A stretch of 53,394 nt of DNA from JBPEXY01 sp052031065 (GCA_052031065.1 JBPEXY010000214.1:1-53394), one strand, 5' to 3'; positions 1 through 9,281 are shown, counted from the first letter of the stretch. The notes: generated by a model not told the origin, from the letters alone. Translations and numbers: made by a program.

Positions 1-1110
1 ATGGTGTAACCACCCCCAATCAAGGCTCTCTATAGTGCCAATACTGGGTAGAAAGCCATTCTCCGGCGTTTCGGCATAGAGCCGAACCTCGACCGCGTGG
101 CCGCTAAAGGTGATCTGCTGCTGGCTCAGTGGCAACGGCTCACCTGCGGCGACCCGTAACTGCCATTCCACCAGATCGAGACCGGTAATCATCTCAGTAA
201 CCGGGTGTTCCACCTGTAGACGGGTGTTCATCTCCAGGAAATAGAAATCGCCATCGGCATCGACAATAAACTCCACCGTACCGGCGCCCCGGTAATCTAC
301 GGCCTTCGCCGCAGCCACGGCCGCTGCACCCATGGCTGCCCGCATTTCGGTATCAACAAATGGACTAGGGGATTCTTCAACAACTTTCTGGTGGCGACGC
401 TGCAGCGAACAGTCACGCTCGAACAGATGAACATAATTGCCGAGCTGATCACCAAACACCTGAATTTCTATATGCCGCGGTGCAAGCAGATATTTCTCCA
501 GCATCACCCGCTGATCGCCAAATGCGGCAACGGCCTCGCGTCGTGCACCGTCAAGCGCCGCCTGAAACTGCTCGCTACTGTCCACCCGGCGCATACCCTT
601 GCCACCGCCGCCAGCCACCGCCTTTATCAGTAACGGAAAACCAATTCTTTCCGCCTCTTCCAGTAGTTGTGGATCACTGGCCGGTGCGACGTCAGCGCTA
701 TCCTGGTAGCCAGGCACTACCGGTACGCCAGCGCTACTCATGATTGCCTTGGCACTGTCCTTGAGTCCCATGGCACGAATCGCATCACGACCAGGCCCGA
801 TAAAAACAAGTCCAGCTGCGGCACACGCCTGCGCGAAGGCCTCACTCTCAGACAGAAAACCGTAACCGGGATGAATCGCCTGTGCCCCGCTCAGGCGTGC
901 CGCTTCGATAATGCGCTCAATATTGAGGTAAGAATCTGCGGCGGCGGCGCCACCTAGCGGCCAGACCTCATCCGCCTGGCGCACGTGGCGGGCGTTACTG
1001 TCGGCATCGGAACAGACGGCGACACTGCCAATTCCAAGGCGCTTCAGGGTAGCAAGCACCCGACAGGCTATTTCACCCCGGTTCGCAACTAGAACCTTAT
1101 TGAAAATCAA
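1..1110 (-). CDS. Biotin carboxylase subunit of an acyl-CoA carboxylase (partial)
   Basis: This is the N-terminal ~370 residues of the biotin-carboxylating alpha subunit of a methylcrotonyl-, geranyl- or propionyl-type acyl-CoA carboxylase; the biotinyl domain lies outside the window. Reading leftward it begins with VLVANRGEIACRV, the standard biotin carboxylase N-terminus, then has HPGYGFLSE, the glycine-rich ATP loop GGGGKGMR, an ERDCSLQRRHQK stretch and EMNTRLQVEHPVTE of the catalytic domain. I chose a TTG start at 1110 because AAAGAG lies seven bases upstream; no ATG exists in that frame there. It follows the carboxyltransferase gene by about 50 bases on the same strand, so the two form one holoenzyme operon. 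The exact acyl-CoA substrate cannot be decided from this fragment. Confidence 0.93.
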   Translation of the reverse strand, partial: MIFNKVLVANRGEIACRVLATLKRLGIGSVAVCSDADSNARHVRQADEVWPLGGAAAADSYLNIERIIEAARLSGAQAIHPGYGFLSESEAFAQACAAAGLVFIGPGRDAIRAMGLKDSAKAIMSSAGVPVVPGYQDSADVAPASDPQLLEEAERIGFPLLIKAVAGGGGKGMRRVDSSEQFQAALDGARREAVAAFGDQRVMLEKYLLAPRHIEIQVFGDQLGNYVHLFERDCSLQRRHQKVVEESPSPFVDTEMRAAMGAAAVAAAKAVDYRGAGTVEFIVDADGDFYFLEMNTRLQVEHPVTEMITGLDLVEWQLRVAAGEPLPLSQQQITFSGHAVEVRLYAETPENGFLPSIGTIESLDWGWLHH

Positions 1111-1160
1111 ATCATAACTCTTTGTTTGTATTCGTGTTTAATATCATAAAAGCCCCGAAA

Positions 1161-2768
1161 CTACATCCTGAATACACCGAAATGGGGGTCATCAATGGGC
1201 GCGTTATAGACCGTCGACAGCGCCAACGCCAGCACCCGCCGGGTATCGGCGGGATCGATCACGCCGTCATCCCAGAGCCTGGCGGTAGCGTAGTAGGGAT
1301 GCCCCTGGGTCTCGTATACCTCACGGATGGGCGCCTTGAATGCCTCTTCATCTTCTGCAGACCACTGCTCACCCTTTGCCTCCAGGCCATCTCTTTTTAC
1401 GGTAGCCAACACGCTAGCCGCCTGTTCCCCCCCCATTACCGAGATACGGGCATTGGGCCACATCCAGAGGAAACGGGGACCAAACGCCCGACCACACATG
1501 CCGTAATTGCCCGCACCATAGGAACCACCGATCACCACCGTCATTTTGGGCACACTGGCGTTGGAAACTGCGTGAACCAGCTTGGCACCATCCTTGGCGA
1601 TACCGCCCTGCTCGTAATCCTTACCGACCATAAAGCCGGTGATGTTCTGCAGGAACAACAACGGAATTTTGCGCTGACAACAGAGCTCTATGAAATGGGT
1701 GCCTTTGAGTGCCGATTCGGAAAACAGAATGCCATTGTTGGCGATGATGCCAACGGGAAAACCCTCGATATAACTGAACCCGCACACCAGCGTGGTGCCA
1801 TACAGCGCCTTAAACTCCGAGAACTCCGCACCATCGACCAGGCGGGCAATGACTTCACGCACTTCGAACGGCCGTTTTGGTGAGGCGGAAACTACACCGT
1901 AAATTTCATCCTGGGCAAAAGCAGGCGCTACCGGTTCCCGCAGCCCGGGCGGTAGCTGTTTGTCGCGGTTCAGCCGGCTGACCACATCACGCGCCAGTGC
2001 CAACGCGTGCGCATCATCTTTGGCCAGGTGGTCCGTTACGCCTGAAGTTCGGCAATGGACGTCGCCGCCACCCAGTTCTTCTGCAGTGACCACTTCGCCG
2101 GTAGCGGCTTTAACCAGCGGCGGCCCGCCGAGGAAAATGGTCCCCTGGTTCTGCACGATGATCGATTCATCACACAATGCCGGCACATAAGCGCCGCCGG
2201 CGGTACAGGAACCCATAACCACGGCGATCTGAGGAATCCCCTGCGCAGACATCACCGACTGGTTATAGAAGATCGCGCCGAAATGGTGCTGATCAGGAAA
2301 TATCTCCGCCTGTAAAGGCAGAAACGCGCCGCCGGAATCAACCAGATAGATACAGGGCAGGCGGTTTTCCTGTGCGATCTGCTGGGCACGAATATGTTTT
2401 TTTACCGTCTGCGGATAGTAAGTACCGCCCTTAACCGTGGCATCATTGGCGACCACAACCACCTCCTGGCCATGCACACGCCCGATACCGGTCACGATTC
2501 CGGCAGACGGCGCGGCATCATCATGCAGACCGTAGGCCGCCATCGGCGACAGCTCCAGAAACGGACTGCCTGGGTCGAGCAGCAGCCGCACCCGATCCCG
2601 GGCCAGCAGTTTGCCGCGCTCCAGGTGTTTCGCCACCGCCCGCTCGCCACCTCCCCGCGCTGAAGCCAGGGTTTTCTCCCGAAGATCCTCGACCAGCTCC
2701 CGCATGGCCGCGTAATTTTGCTGAAACTCAGGACTGCTGTTACTCAGTTTGCTAGCTAGTTGTGGCAT
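1161..2768 (-). CDS. Acyl-CoA carboxylase carboxyltransferase (beta) subunit, MCC/GCC-like
   Basis: The 535-residue protein transfers CO2 from carboxybiotin to an acyl-CoA. Its length and motifs match the methylcrotonyl-CoA and geranyl-CoA carboxylase beta subunits. Seen are the N-terminal region with ATVKGGTYYP, LVDSGGAFLP and GSCTAGGAYVP, and the C-terminal carboxyltransferase half with NNGILFSESALKGTHFIELC, QNITGFMVG and GGSYGAGNYGMCGRA. It lies just upstream of the biotin carboxylase gene and downstream of an SDR gene on the same strand. In leucine degradation this step makes methylglutaconyl-CoA; in acyclic terpene degradation it acts on geranyl-CoA. An AtuA homologue elsewhere in this window makes the terpene role possible, but the usual neighbours (acyl-CoA dehydrogenase, enoyl-CoA hydratase, HMG-CoA lyase) are not seen here. 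Confidence 0.93.
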   Translation of the reverse strand: MPQLASKLSNSSPEFQQNYAAMRELVEDLREKTLASARGGGERAVAKHLERGKLLARDRVRLLLDPGSPFLELSPMAAYGLHDDAAPSAGIVTGIGRVHGQEVVVVANDATVKGGTYYPQTVKKHIRAQQIAQENRLPCIYLVDSGGAFLPLQAEIFPDQHHFGAIFYNQSVMSAQGIPQIAVVMGSCTAGGAYVPALCDESIIVQNQGTIFLGGPPLVKAATGEVVTAEELGGGDVHCRTSGVTDHLAKDDAHALALARDVVSRLNRDKQLPPGLREPVAPAFAQDEIYGVVSASPKRPFEVREVIARLVDGAEFSEFKALYGTTLVCGFSYIEGFPVGIIANNGILFSESALKGTHFIELCCQRKIPLLFLQNITGFMVGKDYEQGGIAKDGAKLVHAVSNASVPKMTVVIGGSYGAGNYGMCGRAFGPRFLWMWPNARISVMGGEQAASVLATVKRDGLEAKGEQWSAEDEEAFKAPIREVYETQGHPYYATARLWDDGVIDPADTRRVLALALSTVYNAPIDDPHFGVFRM

Positions 2769-2833
2769 TCTGTTTCCGTTCTAAATCTGGATATTAGGCC
2801 AGGCTATTGAGCTGGTTAACGTCCTCATGCCGA

Positions 2834-3520
2834 TCAGACACGACCAAATACCGGCATTAGTTCACCACTGGTGACCCCATTGGCGGGTGAAGCGAGCCAG
2901 GCAATGGCTTCTGCGACCTGCTCCACTTTCGGCCAGGAGTCAAAATCGGCGTCGGGCATGGCATCCCGGTTGGTTGGCGTGTCCAGAATCGACGGCACCA
3001 CCGCATTAACCAGCACCCCCTGCTCCTTCACCTCGTCGGCAAGACAGCGGGTAATACTGGCCACGGCGGCCTTGCTGGCGGCATAAGCAACCGCCCCGCC
3101 ATAGGGCTCCACCACCGGCCGCGCACTGACATTAACAATACGACCCGCGCCGGAAAAGCAACGAACCGCTTCCCGGCAGCAGAGAAAACAGGTTTCAGCA
3201 TTCAGCACCTGCATGCGCCGAAATGCCTCCAGACTGGTCTCGGTCATCGGTGACATATCGAAACCACCAACGATATGAATCGACCCCCACAGGTCGGTCA
3301 GCCCCGAATAGAGCTTGGTCACCGCGGCCTCATCACTACAGTCAACCTGATGGAGGGTCACCTGGTCGCCAAGGCTGAAACCCTTCAACTCGGACTCAAA
3401 CAACCAGGTCACCTCGCAACTGGCACCCTCGGCGAGCAGCTTTTCCACCACTGCTTGTCCCAGAGCCCCTGTTCCACCGGTGACCAACACTTTTTTTCCT
3501 GCGTAGCCTGACATTCCCAT
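2834..3520 (-). CDS. Short-chain dehydrogenase/reductase (SDR)
   Basis: A 228-residue classical SDR oxidoreductase. The N-terminus carries the Rossmann cofactor motif TGGTGALGQ, the centre has the catalytic serine in VNVSARP and the YxxxK pair in YAASK. Cofactor preference and substrate are not readable. It lacks a signal peptide, so it is cytoplasmic. The start is either ATG 3520 or ATG 3514; GGGGGAGA immediately upstream of 3520 is better spaced for 3514. It is upstream of the carboxyltransferase gene by 65 bases and is probably co-transcribed with it, which hints at a 3-hydroxyacyl-CoA or alcohol oxidation step in the same pathway. Annotation beyond the family would be guesswork. Confidence 0.85.
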   Translation of the reverse strand: MGMSGYAGKKVLVTGGTGALGQAVVEKLLAEGASCEVTWLFESELKGFSLGDQVTLHQVDCSDEAAVTKLYSGLTDLWGSIHIVGGFDMSPMTETSLEAFRRMQVLNAETCFLCCREAVRCFSGAGRIVNVSARPVVEPYGGAVAYAASKAAVASITRCLADEVKEQGVLVNAVVPSILDTPTNRDAMPDADFDSWPKVEQVAEAIAWLASPANGVTSGELMPVFGRV

Positions 3521-3623
3521 TCTCCCCCTGATTTGGGCTCACCTGCGATACCAGGCGAACTCGTAATTCATGTTATCGCTATCCTGGCCGGCTTGCGCCT
3601 GGCTTCCAGTCCGAGCTTCCAAT

Positions 3624-3646
3624 CCGGGCGTTGAGACCTCGCCCGG
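3624..3646 (-). terminator. Hairpin between the DODA-type dioxygenase and SDR genes
   Basis: CCGGGCG at 3624-3630 and CGCCCGG at 3640-3646 form a perfect 7-bp stem with a 9-base loop, just past the end of the dioxygenase gene. No T-run follows on either strand, so it is a weak terminator candidate or an attenuating/stabilising hairpin rather than a canonical intrinsic terminator. Confidence 0.35.
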
Positions 3647-3679
3647 TTCCAGCCTGACTCTAACGATTAGCTGTTTGTT

Positions 3680-4507
3680 CTACACGGCGACCTGACCAAA
3701 CTCAAAAGCAGACACGGTCGCATTCATGACTCGATCACGAAAGATATGACGACCCGGCTCGTGAACCGCAGCCCCGGCAACCACCATCAGCGGTAGCAGA
3801 TGCTCTTCACGCGGATGGGCACTAAGTGCAGCTGGTGCGCCTGCCCAGTGTATCAATGCCTGCTTGCGCTGCTCTGGTGGTAACTCACAGGCTTCACTCA
3901 ACCAGCTATCAAACTGATCAGAGTCGGCCAGAGCTCCATCTCCTCCCCGCAAGCTGGCCATGTTGTGATAACTCATGCCACTGCCAACGATCCAGACGCC
4001 CTGTTTGCGCAACGGCGCCAGCGCTTCTCCCAAGCGCAGATGTTCAGCCGGATCCAGACCGGCGATCAGGGACAACTGCACCACCGGAATATCTGCCTCC
4101 GGAAGTACCAGCTTAAAGGGTATAAAAACCCCGTGATCCAGCCCACGGTTGCCGTTCTCAGCACTGCGCAAGCCACCGTTTTCCAGTAGCGAACAGACCT
4201 GGTACGCAAGCTCCGGGTTGCCCGGCGCGGGCCAGGTCAACTCATAGGTGTGCGGCGGAAAACCGTAGTAATCGTAATAGAGACCGGGATGCTCAGCACT
4301 GTTAACCGTGGGCACCGGCTCTTCCCAGTGACCGGAGATCACCAGAAGTGCCCTGGGTCGCACGGGTAGCGTTGCCATCAATTGACCCAGCCAACCGGCC
4401 ATCCGCTCCCAGGTATCTGCTGGACCCATATTCCAGTCCATAAAGAAGCAGGGTCCGCCACCGTGAGGGATAAAATGAGTGGGCATATTCGGTTGAATGC
4501 CTGCCAA
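3680..4507 (-). CDS. DODA-type (YgiD-like) extradiol ring-cleavage dioxygenase
   Basis: This 275-residue protein belongs to the class III extradiol dioxygenase family (LigB fold) that includes E. coli YgiD and plant DOPA 4,5-dioxygenase. Family hallmarks are THFIPHGGGPCFF near the N-terminus, ISGHWEEP, LDHGVFIPFKLVLP, and VGSGMSYHNM; the histidines in these blocks are the expected metal ligands and active-site bases. It should open a catecholic ring using O2 and a non-haem metal; the natural substrate is unknown. The start appears to be TTG 4507 with AAGGA seven bases upstream; ATG 4486 is an alternative that keeps all motifs. It reads away from the polysaccharide island and marks its left boundary on the catabolic side. 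Confidence 0.88.
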   Translation of the reverse strand: MAGIQPNMPTHFIPHGGGPCFFMDWNMGPADTWERMAGWLGQLMATLPVRPRALLVISGHWEEPVPTVNSAEHPGLYYDYYGFPPHTYELTWPAPGNPELAYQVCSLLENGGLRSAENGNRGLDHGVFIPFKLVLPEADIPVVQLSLIAGLDPAEHLRLGEALAPLRKQGVWIVGSGMSYHNMASLRGGDGALADSDQFDSWLSEACELPPEQRKQALIHWAGAPAALSAHPREEHLLPLMVVAGAAVHEPGRHIFRDRVMNATVSAFEFGQVAV

Positions 4508-4648
4508 AACGCTTTCCTTTAATGTAGTGTTGATGAGCCCTGCTATAGAAAACTCTCATTAGAATTCAGTGGAGCAGATTACTGTGATACCTGGCAGGAG
4601 CACCTATAATTCAACGTTGGTCATGTAGTTAAAAAACTCTCTACAACA

Positions 4649-5533
4649 TTGAACACTTTGGCTTCCAGCTTGATCGACTCTTCTGAGCAACAGAGCAATT
4701 TTATAACCGGGTTCACCCACCAGGTTAACGGGTATTATGCAACCGGGCACATTGATGATCCGGTCCGTTCTGGAGTTCTGACACGTCGATATCTACAAAG
4801 CCAGCTCGCAGAGGGCGAGCGCCGGGTAAACAATTTCCTGTTACCCATCATTAAACGCCTAAACGCAAACCGAATTATCGATGTTGGATGTGGCATTGGG
4901 GCGATGACGCGCCATTTACTCACAAATGGACTCGACGCTTATGGCCTAGATCTTCCAGAACTTTCTCGCTACTGGCAGGCGGAAGCCCTGACAAACAAAC
5001 ATTTTTTTGTCGTGGGTTCAGATGAACTGACGCTTCCTTTCAACACTTCAAGCATCGATCTCGCATATTCTTTAGGCGTAATAGAACATGTCGGCACGGC
5101 TGAAGGTCACTCCACTCGACTGCCAGACTATCACGCCAGACGACGGCAATGGATCCTTGAGCTGTACCGAACAATCAAACCTGGTGGACACCTGCTAATT
5201 GGAGGGCCGAACAGGGGCTTTCCGATAGATGTTGCCCATGGACCAGACGCTGCGGCACCGGCAATCTCCCACCTATTCCATCGTGCTACCGGGACGACCA
5301 TTCACGCCACATGGCGGCCAAACTTTCTTTGCAGTTATGCTGACCTTAAGCATTACCTGGCCGACCAACACGCGGAGATTACACCACTTAGCGTTAGAGG
5401 TTTTCTTGAATTCTCCCGGGTTCCAAGAATGCTACGGTTTGCGGTACGCGCATACAGCGAGAACCTGCCTCGGTTTCTGCTCGGCACGGGCTTTAACCCA
5501 TGGGTAATGGCAGTAATTAGAAAAAATAGTTGA
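4649..5533 (+). CDS. Class I SAM-dependent methyltransferase
   Basis: A 294-residue methyltransferase with a Rossmann-type SAM domain. Motif I is IIDVGCGIGAMTRHL at about residues 76-90 (D78, G80, G82, G84), an acidic residue that would bind the SAM ribose is D101, and SLGVIEHV at about 141-148 is the usual motif following strand 4. The C-terminal third includes GPNRGFPIDVAHGPD and is less typical. The start is TTG 4649; no convincing ribosome binding site is seen, so the start is uncertain. It is the first gene of the polysaccharide island and is followed on the same strand by a radical SAM gene. It probably modifies a sugar or a glycan intermediate, but the acceptor is unknown. Confidence 0.8.
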   Translation: MNTLASSLIDSSEQQSNFITGFTHQVNGYYATGHIDDPVRSGVLTRRYLQSQLAEGERRVNNFLLPIIKRLNANRIIDVGCGIGAMTRHLLTNGLDAYGLDLPELSRYWQAEALTNKHFFVVGSDELTLPFNTSSIDLAYSLGVIEHVGTAEGHSTRLPDYHARRRQWILELYRTIKPGGHLLIGGPNRGFPIDVAHGPDAAAPAISHLFHRATGTTIHATWRPNFLCSYADLKHYLADQHAEITPLSVRGFLEFSRVPRMLRFAVRAYSENLPRFLLGTGFNPWVMAVIRKNS

Positions 5534-5734
5534 CACTGACCTCTCTCTACAACCATCAATATAAAATACGACCAGGCGCATCACATTCAATAAAATCACC
5601 AGCTATCGTCAACACATTCAGAGAGCAGAACAATCAACACCACGAGTCTACTTCGTAAATTAATTAATGTACCGACCTACTCACGCCATGCCCATGCCGT
5701 ACGAACAGTTCTGCGCCGACTAACGCCGCGGCGA

Positions 5735-6712
5735 TTGCTCAACCTTGCCACCGTGGAACTGGAATATAGACTCCGCCGCGAGCAGGTCATCGGGCGTCCG
5801 TATATTTTGGTAGTAGATCCAATTAATGTGTGCAACCTGCGCTGTCCTCTCTGCAGCACCGGCTTACTTCAGCAGAATCGCCACGTCGGGCGCATGAGTT
5901 GGCAGGACTTTACAAATGCCATTGACCAGGCCGCTCCGTGGGCATTCAAGGTCAACCTGTTTAACTGGGGCGAGTCACTGCTTCACGAAAACATCGTCGA
6001 GATGATTGAATATTCAAGGTCAAAGAACCTCAGCACTACGCTGAGTACCAACTTGTCGTTAAAACTGGAGGAGGAGAAAATAGAAAAACTACTCCATTCC
6101 GGCCTCGATTATCTGTGTCTTTCCATCGACGGGGCCTCCCAGGAAACCTATGAAACCTACCGTAAAAAAGGCGACCTCAGCCTTGTACTGGAAAATATCA
6201 AACATCTTGTAAGAATACGCGACCGGCTAGGATTAAAAACTCCAGTCATAGAGTGGCAATTCATTCCGATGAAGCACAATGAGCATGAAATTAACGTCGC
6301 TCGAGAACTTGCCGAGAGTCTCGGTGTAGATCAGTTCAGGTGTATCCCCGTCGGAGTACCGTTTGATGCACCCAACAGGCAAGAGCTGGAAGTCGAGTGG
6401 TTTCCTACCACAAGAAGTAACAATCAAATTGCGGGAGAGGAAATTTCCAGCAATGAGCAAGCAGAAAGTTCCTGCTATTTCCTTTACCGTTATCTGGTTG
6501 TAAACCCTGATGCTGGCGTATCGCCTTGCTGTGTCGTTTCAGGGGAGTCGAATGACTTCGGATCTCTGCGCATTGAGCCTCTTGACAACCTAGTGAACAA
6601 CACCCCGTTTCGTTCTGCGCGGGCACTGTTTAACAAGCGTGGAAAACCGCAATGTCCGACAGTCTGCGAAACTTGCGACCTATTCAAACACCGCAGTTGC
6701 AGAACTCATTAA
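5735..6712 (+). CDS. Radical SAM/SPASM domain protein
   Basis: A radical SAM enzyme: the cluster-binding CX3CX2C motif is NVCNLRCPLCSTG (C33, C37, C40 from the TTG start). The C-terminus has a cysteine-rich SPASM/Twitch-type region (SPCCVVSG, then QCPTVCETCD and a final SCRTH) that would hold auxiliary iron-sulphur clusters. Such enzymes modify peptides, sugars or cofactors; the reaction here is unknown. The start is doubtful. TTG 5735 is the only canonical start, yet the frame stays open from 5594 and encodes a plausible family-like N-terminus (RRLTPRRLLNLATVELEYRL), with no ATG, GTG or TTG upstream. It follows a methyltransferase gene in the polysaccharide island and converges on a glycosyltransferase. 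Confidence 0.85.
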   Translation: MLNLATVELEYRLRREQVIGRPYILVVDPINVCNLRCPLCSTGLLQQNRHVGRMSWQDFTNAIDQAAPWAFKVNLFNWGESLLHENIVEMIEYSRSKNLSTTLSTNLSLKLEEEKIEKLLHSGLDYLCLSIDGASQETYETYRKKGDLSLVLENIKHLVRIRDRLGLKTPVIEWQFIPMKHNEHEINVARELAESLGVDQFRCIPVGVPFDAPNRQELEVEWFPTTRSNNQIAGEEISSNEQAESSCYFLYRYLVVNPDAGVSPCCVVSGESNDFGSLRIEPLDNLVNNTPFRSARALFNKRGKPQCPTVCETCDLFKHRSCRTH

Positions 6713-6756
6713 CAGCGGGGCGTAATCTCCACTGTAGCTCAATGGCACATGAACGA

Positions 6757-7824
6757 TTACTGAAGAACCTTCAACCAACGTTCTGCGTTGATTTCCCGGG
6801 TAAACTCATTCTGATATTTTTCGTAAGCAGCTCTGCCGAGACGTTGCCGTAACTGTTGATCCTCCAGCAAATCCGATAGGGCTTTCACCCAACCGGATTC
6901 ATCGTTGGCGAGGTAACCATTTTCACCTTCGGTAACTACCTCAGCGTTAATGCCGATAGGGGAAGCCACCACAGGCAATCCAGCGGAAAAATACTGGATG
7001 ATCTTGAACGCACACTTCCCCCGCTCATAATCGCGATCATAAAGGGGCATGATACCGATGTCAGCTGACCTCAATAGCTCAGCCTCTGTCTCTGCGCCCC
7101 AAAGCACCGCTTCCACGTTTACTCCCGGCAGATCCAGATCAAATATTTCCAAACTGCCAATTATCCTGAAAACAAAATCGTAATTTTTTGCCAATATTTT
7201 TAAAGGATGGGCGACGAGCTGTAGATACTCACTATTACCCACATTACCAACCCAGACGATGACCGGTTTTGCCAGCGCAGACTTTTCCTGTCGCCCACCC
7301 AGATCATCATAAGAAGTGGGGATTACCTCAACAGCAGAGTTGTAACGTTGGGCATATTCGGCAAGCAGGTGATTACCTGCAACAACGCTGTCGAACATTG
7401 GAAGAGTTTTCTTAAATCGACCTGGATCCCAAAACCGACTCCGTTGATCAACAGAGAGCGGCATCTTCAGCCATATCGCATCATCAACATCAAAAATAGC
7501 TCGACGTGCTAGTCGAATAAACAATCGATCGAACGCACCACCACCAAGCGGAAAGATCTCTCGATGCAGGATGACATAATCAAATTGACCAACTAATGGC
7601 AGCTTAAAGGCAAGCGCAAGAGTTCCGGACAATAACCCGAAAAACTTCAGGGCGGTTGCGCCGAGCCCAAATCTGCGGCGATTCTGATATACCGACGAAC
7701 TAAGCAGCGACCACTGGACCAGCTCAATCTGCTGTTCTGCCCAATATTGTCTATAGCAGCTGATCCGATGCCTTACTGAGGGCGCCTCGGGGGGATAAAA
7801 CGAGAGACACAATGCTTTCTTCAC
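6757..7824 (-). CDS. Glycosyltransferase, family 4-like
   Basis: A 355-residue GT-B-fold glycosyltransferase of the GT4 type. The C-terminal donor-binding half contains VIVWVGNVGNSEYLQL, SADIGIMPLYD, and ERGKCAFKIIQYFSAGLPVV ahead of IGINAEVVTEGENG, which matches the family's nucleotide-sugar binding block. The N-terminal acceptor half begins with ALCLSFYPPEAPSVRHRISC. It probably adds one sugar to the lipid-linked repeat at the cytoplasmic membrane. Its ATG overlaps the stop of the upstream methyltransferase by four bases (ATGA), so both are translated from one transcript. Donor and linkage cannot be predicted from the sequence. Confidence 0.85.
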   Translation of the reverse strand: MKKALCLSFYPPEAPSVRHRISCYRQYWAEQQIELVQWSLLSSSVYQNRRRFGLGATALKFFGLLSGTLALAFKLPLVGQFDYVILHREIFPLGGGAFDRLFIRLARRAIFDVDDAIWLKMPLSVDQRSRFWDPGRFKKTLPMFDSVVAGNHLLAEYAQRYNSAVEVIPTSYDDLGGRQEKSALAKPVIVWVGNVGNSEYLQLVAHPLKILAKNYDFVFRIIGSLEIFDLDLPGVNVEAVLWGAETEAELLRSADIGIMPLYDRDYERGKCAFKIIQYFSAGLPVVASPIGINAEVVTEGENGYLANDESGWVKALSDLLEDQQLRQRLGRAAYEKYQNEFTREINAERWLKVLQ

Positions 7825-8753
7825 GTCGGTTTACGTCCAACGACGTAAAAACCGCCAGCAACCGTATGCGCGTCCGGATGGTCACGTAACAACAAATCCA
7901 GATACTTCAAAGGAAAAAACAAGAGCCTGAACAATCCGGCCCCCAGTCTGCGAACGACAGGCATTGATGCTGGGAGGAGCATAGGCACTACCATGTTGGC
8001 CGATTGCAAAACTGCAGAGACAGGCCCATGGCTCATGCCCACCTCGACGTCTTCAAGACCACTGAACATTAGCTTCATTCCTTCCTGAGTAACTCGGGTG
8101 TAATCCGAGGGGTACCCATGGAAAAAGAACATAAATGGGACCTCGGAATAGAGATACCCGCCCGGCTTTAAAACCCTGATCATCTCCGCAACCACTTCGT
8201 GAGGACTGGTCACGTGCTCTAGAACTGCAAGACTGTAAACGCCATCAAAACTATTGTCGGCAAAGGGAATGTGGTGGGCATCGGCAACGAGATCGACATT
8301 GTTAAAATTGGATATATTGAGCGTAATTTCCTTAGGGGTTTCTCGATTGGGACCACCTCCGACATTAAGAACCAGTGGATCACCGTCCCCTTCAAACAAC
8401 TTCCGTGCAGGACCATTTCTAAAATCAGCGTCGTACTTCAGCATAATTTGAGGCAGGACGCTCTTTATGTCCCACTTAGGCCCTGCGGTAGAGGAAGCTT
8501 CTTCCAGCAGATATTCTTCTCTCATTCGCTGTGCTGCATCACCCTGCAAGCTGTCAGCAAGGCACTGTCCTTCACCACTGGAAAGAAAATCAGGGACCCC
8601 CCCTAAAATCGGGTAGACCCGCTGACACTGTTGACAGATTAGACTAGTTTGGGCCAAGTCAAGCGTTGAGAGACACCTAGGACAACTAAGCAGGTGCACG
8701 AACCTTTCGAGACGAGAGCTTTCGGCGGTGCCGGGTTCCACAATATTATTCAT
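7821..8753 (-). CDS. SAM-dependent methyltransferase with N-terminal Cys4 zinc-ribbon-like module
   Basis: A 310-residue protein with a Trm112-like N-terminal module holding two CxxC pairs (C24/C27 in LLSCPRCLST, C40/C43 in LICQQCQ), followed by a class I SAM methyltransferase domain (VLNVGGGPNRE, DAHHIPFADNSFDGVYSLAVL, EHVTSPHEVV). I place the start at ATG 8753 rather than 123 bases upstream, because the family-like sequence begins there and the upstream residues look non-coding; no strong ribosome binding site is visible. It is translationally coupled to the GT4 gene that follows. It may methylate a sugar of the glycan and so cap or decorate it; this is inference from context. Confidence 0.8.
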   Translation of the reverse strand: MNNIVEPGTAESSRLERFVHLLSCPRCLSTLDLAQTSLICQQCQRVYPILGGVPDFLSSGEGQCLADSLQGDAAQRMREEYLLEEASSTAGPKWDIKSVLPQIMLKYDADFRNGPARKLFEGDGDPLVLNVGGGPNRETPKEITLNISNFNNVDLVADAHHIPFADNSFDGVYSLAVLEHVTSPHEVVAEMIRVLKPGGYLYSEVPFMFFFHGYPSDYTRVTQEGMKLMFSGLEDVEVGMSHGPVSAVLQSANMVVPMLLPASMPVVRRLGAGLFRLLFFPLKYLDLLLRDHPDAHTVAGGFYVVGRKPT

Positions 8754-9254
8754 ATTTTGGTTCTGGATAATAAAAAGACTGAAACAGGTCCTGATCAACA
8801 CGGTGTCGGAGCGCCACTGGTACGCTCTGCTTAATGAAAGAAGACTCACGCGCTGAGACGCCAAGTCGAACCCCATGCCTACGAATTGGCTGAGAAAACC
8901 AGGCAGCAGAAGTGAATAAAATAAATTAACGCAACCAGTTTTGCGCGCTCTATCTTGAATCCACTCAGGTTTAGCATAGTATAGCTGCTTCGTTGATGAC
9001 GCACGAAGGGAAACGCCAACGGGACCTGGGCTAGCCCCTCTTTCAGCTGGCCGTACACCACCTTCTCATCCGATTGAGAGCTCTACGCCGTACCTGAACT
9101 CTCAGCCCCGCTCCTTGTCGGCGAACTCCCATTAAGTGCAACCACTTTTCTTGCCTGCCGAAGCTTATTTAGGTGCTTTCTAAACGCTATAATCCTACAC
9201 CAGAGCAACTCATCCGTTGGTCATACCTGTTCTGAACCACATCAACGAAACGGG
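8754..9254. other. Divergent intergenic region in the polysaccharide island
   Basis: About 500 bases lie between the divergently transcribed methyltransferase and Wzz-like genes. I see no convincing gene in it: a 60-codon open frame at 8879-9061 on the minus strand lacks a family-like sequence and a ribosome binding site. The stretch should hold promoters for both directions; the only clear signal is the -10-like TATAAT at 9188-9193. Confidence 0.6.
9188..9193 (+). promoter_or_regulatory. Candidate sigma-70 -10 element (TATAAT) upstream of the Wzz-like gene
   Basis: A perfect TATAAT sits 62-89 bases before the possible starts of the chain-length gene. The -35 region 17 bases upstream reads TTATTT, a poor match, so the promoter would be weak or activator-dependent. 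Confidence 0.35.
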
Positions 9255-9281
9255 ATGTTTTTCTGCCCCTCAAGGTCTATG

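Noticed and set aside
1122..1883. 253-codon open frame on the plus strand
   Set aside because: It is antisense to the carboxyltransferase gene, whose motifs are unmistakable, and shows no family-like sequence.
7821..8876. Longer version of the zinc-ribbon methyltransferase beginning at 8876
   Set aside because: The added 41 residues look non-coding; the family-like N-terminus starts at ATG 8753.
8879..9061. 60-codon open frame on the minus strand in the divergent gap
   Set aside because: No ribosome binding site, no recognisable motif and composition typical of non-coding DNA.
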